A stretch of DNA of 6,831 nt from Pirellulaceae bacterium. Its GTDB lineage: Bacteria; Planctomycetota; Planctomycetia; Pirellulales; Pirellulaceae. The notes below the pieces were generated by a model that did not search any database, was not told the origin of the DNA, and saw only the letters and a list, made by a program, of their open reading frames with translations. The stretch is from positions 1 to 6,831 of the forward strand of contig JADLDX010000333.1 of NCBI GenBank assembly GCA_020846515.1, written 5' to 3'. Position 1 is the stretch's first letter. The number at the start of each line of letters is the position of its first letter. The position numbers and the translations under genes were made by a program. This document shows positions 6,456 to 6,831 of this stretch, piece by piece.

Positions 6456-6831
6456 TTACGCTTGCGCTTTCCGCAAGCGACGGTTGAGTCTCCGTGCTCC
6501 AGCAGCGAGCACACCGAAGCTCAATAAGGCAATAGAGCTTGGCTCGGGAACTGCGGTGACATTTAGAGACAGCGTGTCGCTGGTGAACGGGATCGTTGTA
6601 TTTGTTGGATCAAGCTGGTTTGTGAAGAATGAGGATGGCAACACGTTGGCGGTCATGTTATAGGTGCCAGCGTTAACAGCCGTTAGATTCAATCGGTAAA
6701 CCAATCGATTGGTAGTTGTCACAACAACCGGATTCAAATTGTTGGTCGCATCAAAGCCCGTGAAAAGACTACCGGTAGGGCTTACAGTTCCAACTGGAGA
6801 AGAAGTAACTTGCGATAAACTGTTTCCGAAA
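6456..6831 (-). CDS. PEP-CTERM sorting-domain protein, C-terminal part only
   Basis: The last 124 residues are visible; the frame stays open to base 6831, so the true start lies outside the window (the TTG at 6737 is internal). Residues before the tail are rich in Thr, Asn, Ser and Val with alternating hydrophobics, as in secreted beta-rich domains; no enzyme motif is seen. The final 31 residues (coding 6459-6551) are a classic PEP-CTERM signal: VPEPSS, hydrophobic helix IALLSFGVLAAGA, then the basic tail RRLNRRLRK. In this family an exosortase (EpsH/XrtA type) recognises the PEP motif and processes the protein at the membrane for export or surface and matrix display. No exosortase is in the window. 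The function of the main body is unknown. A strong terminator follows. Confidence 0.9.
   Translation of the reverse strand, partial: FGNSLSQVTSSPVGTVSPTGSLFTGFDATNNLNPVVVTTTNRLVYRLNLTAVNAGTYNMTANVLPSSFFTNQLDPTNTTIPFTSDTLSLNVTAVPEPSSIALLSFGVLAAGARRLNRRLRKAQA

Noticed and set aside
6456..6737. A 93-codon PEP-CTERM gene starting at TTG 6737
   Set aside because: The same frame stays open to the window edge with similar Thr/Ser/Asn-rich sequence and there is no ribosome site at 6737, so the protein is longer and cut by the window.
1..6831. CRISPR arrays, tRNA or rRNA genes, transposases, phage genes
   Set aside because: I found no regularly spaced repeats, cloverleaf-like sequences, or transposase or integrase motifs on either strand.

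Overview
The window looks like the chromosome of an environmental, Gram-negative-type bacterium of moderately high GC. Two secreted formylglycine sulfatases, a PEP-CTERM (exosortase-sorted) protein and a hybrid sensor kinase with a periplasmic binding domain fit the Planctomycetota/Verrucomicrobiota (PVC) group best. Many Proteobacteria also carry these families, so the assignment is an inference. Every gene I can support is on the minus strand and reads from right to left.

Layout from right to left (5' to 3' on the minus strand). At the right edge is the C-terminal part of a PEP-CTERM protein (6456-6831, continuing beyond the window), closed by a strong hairpin terminator (6391-6434). A leader of about 315 nt without a convincing gene (6075-6390) follows. 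Next is a translationally coupled two-component pair: a 610-residue histidine kinase whose sensor resembles an ABC-transporter substrate-binding protein (4242-6074), overlapping by 4 nt a 212-residue NarL/FixJ-type response regulator (3607-4245). Downstream lies about 620 nt of decayed DNA. It holds an inverted repeat, the central and C-terminal part of a second receiver domain (3217-3411), and a collapsed aquaporin gene in which the N-terminus is joined directly to the C-terminus (3029-3216). Last is a two-gene sulfatase operon: a complete 514-residue exported sulfatase with a GTG start (1439-2983), then, 29 nt later, a larger exported arylsulfatase that runs off the left edge after 469 residues (1-1409).

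How the parts may work together. The two sulfatases should be exported and would remove sulfate esters from sulfated compounds, probably polysaccharides. Both need a formylglycine-generating enzyme encoded elsewhere. The kinase would sense a small periplasmic ligand and phosphorylate Asp54 of its regulator. Shared orientation makes the sulfatase operon a possible target, but nothing in the sequence proves it. The remnant block between the two modules records loss of an aquaporin and of another response regulator. I see no tRNA, rRNA, CRISPR array, insertion sequence or phage gene. I do not claim a new biological system here; the most informative unlisted structures are the two gene remnants and the unusual sensor kinase.
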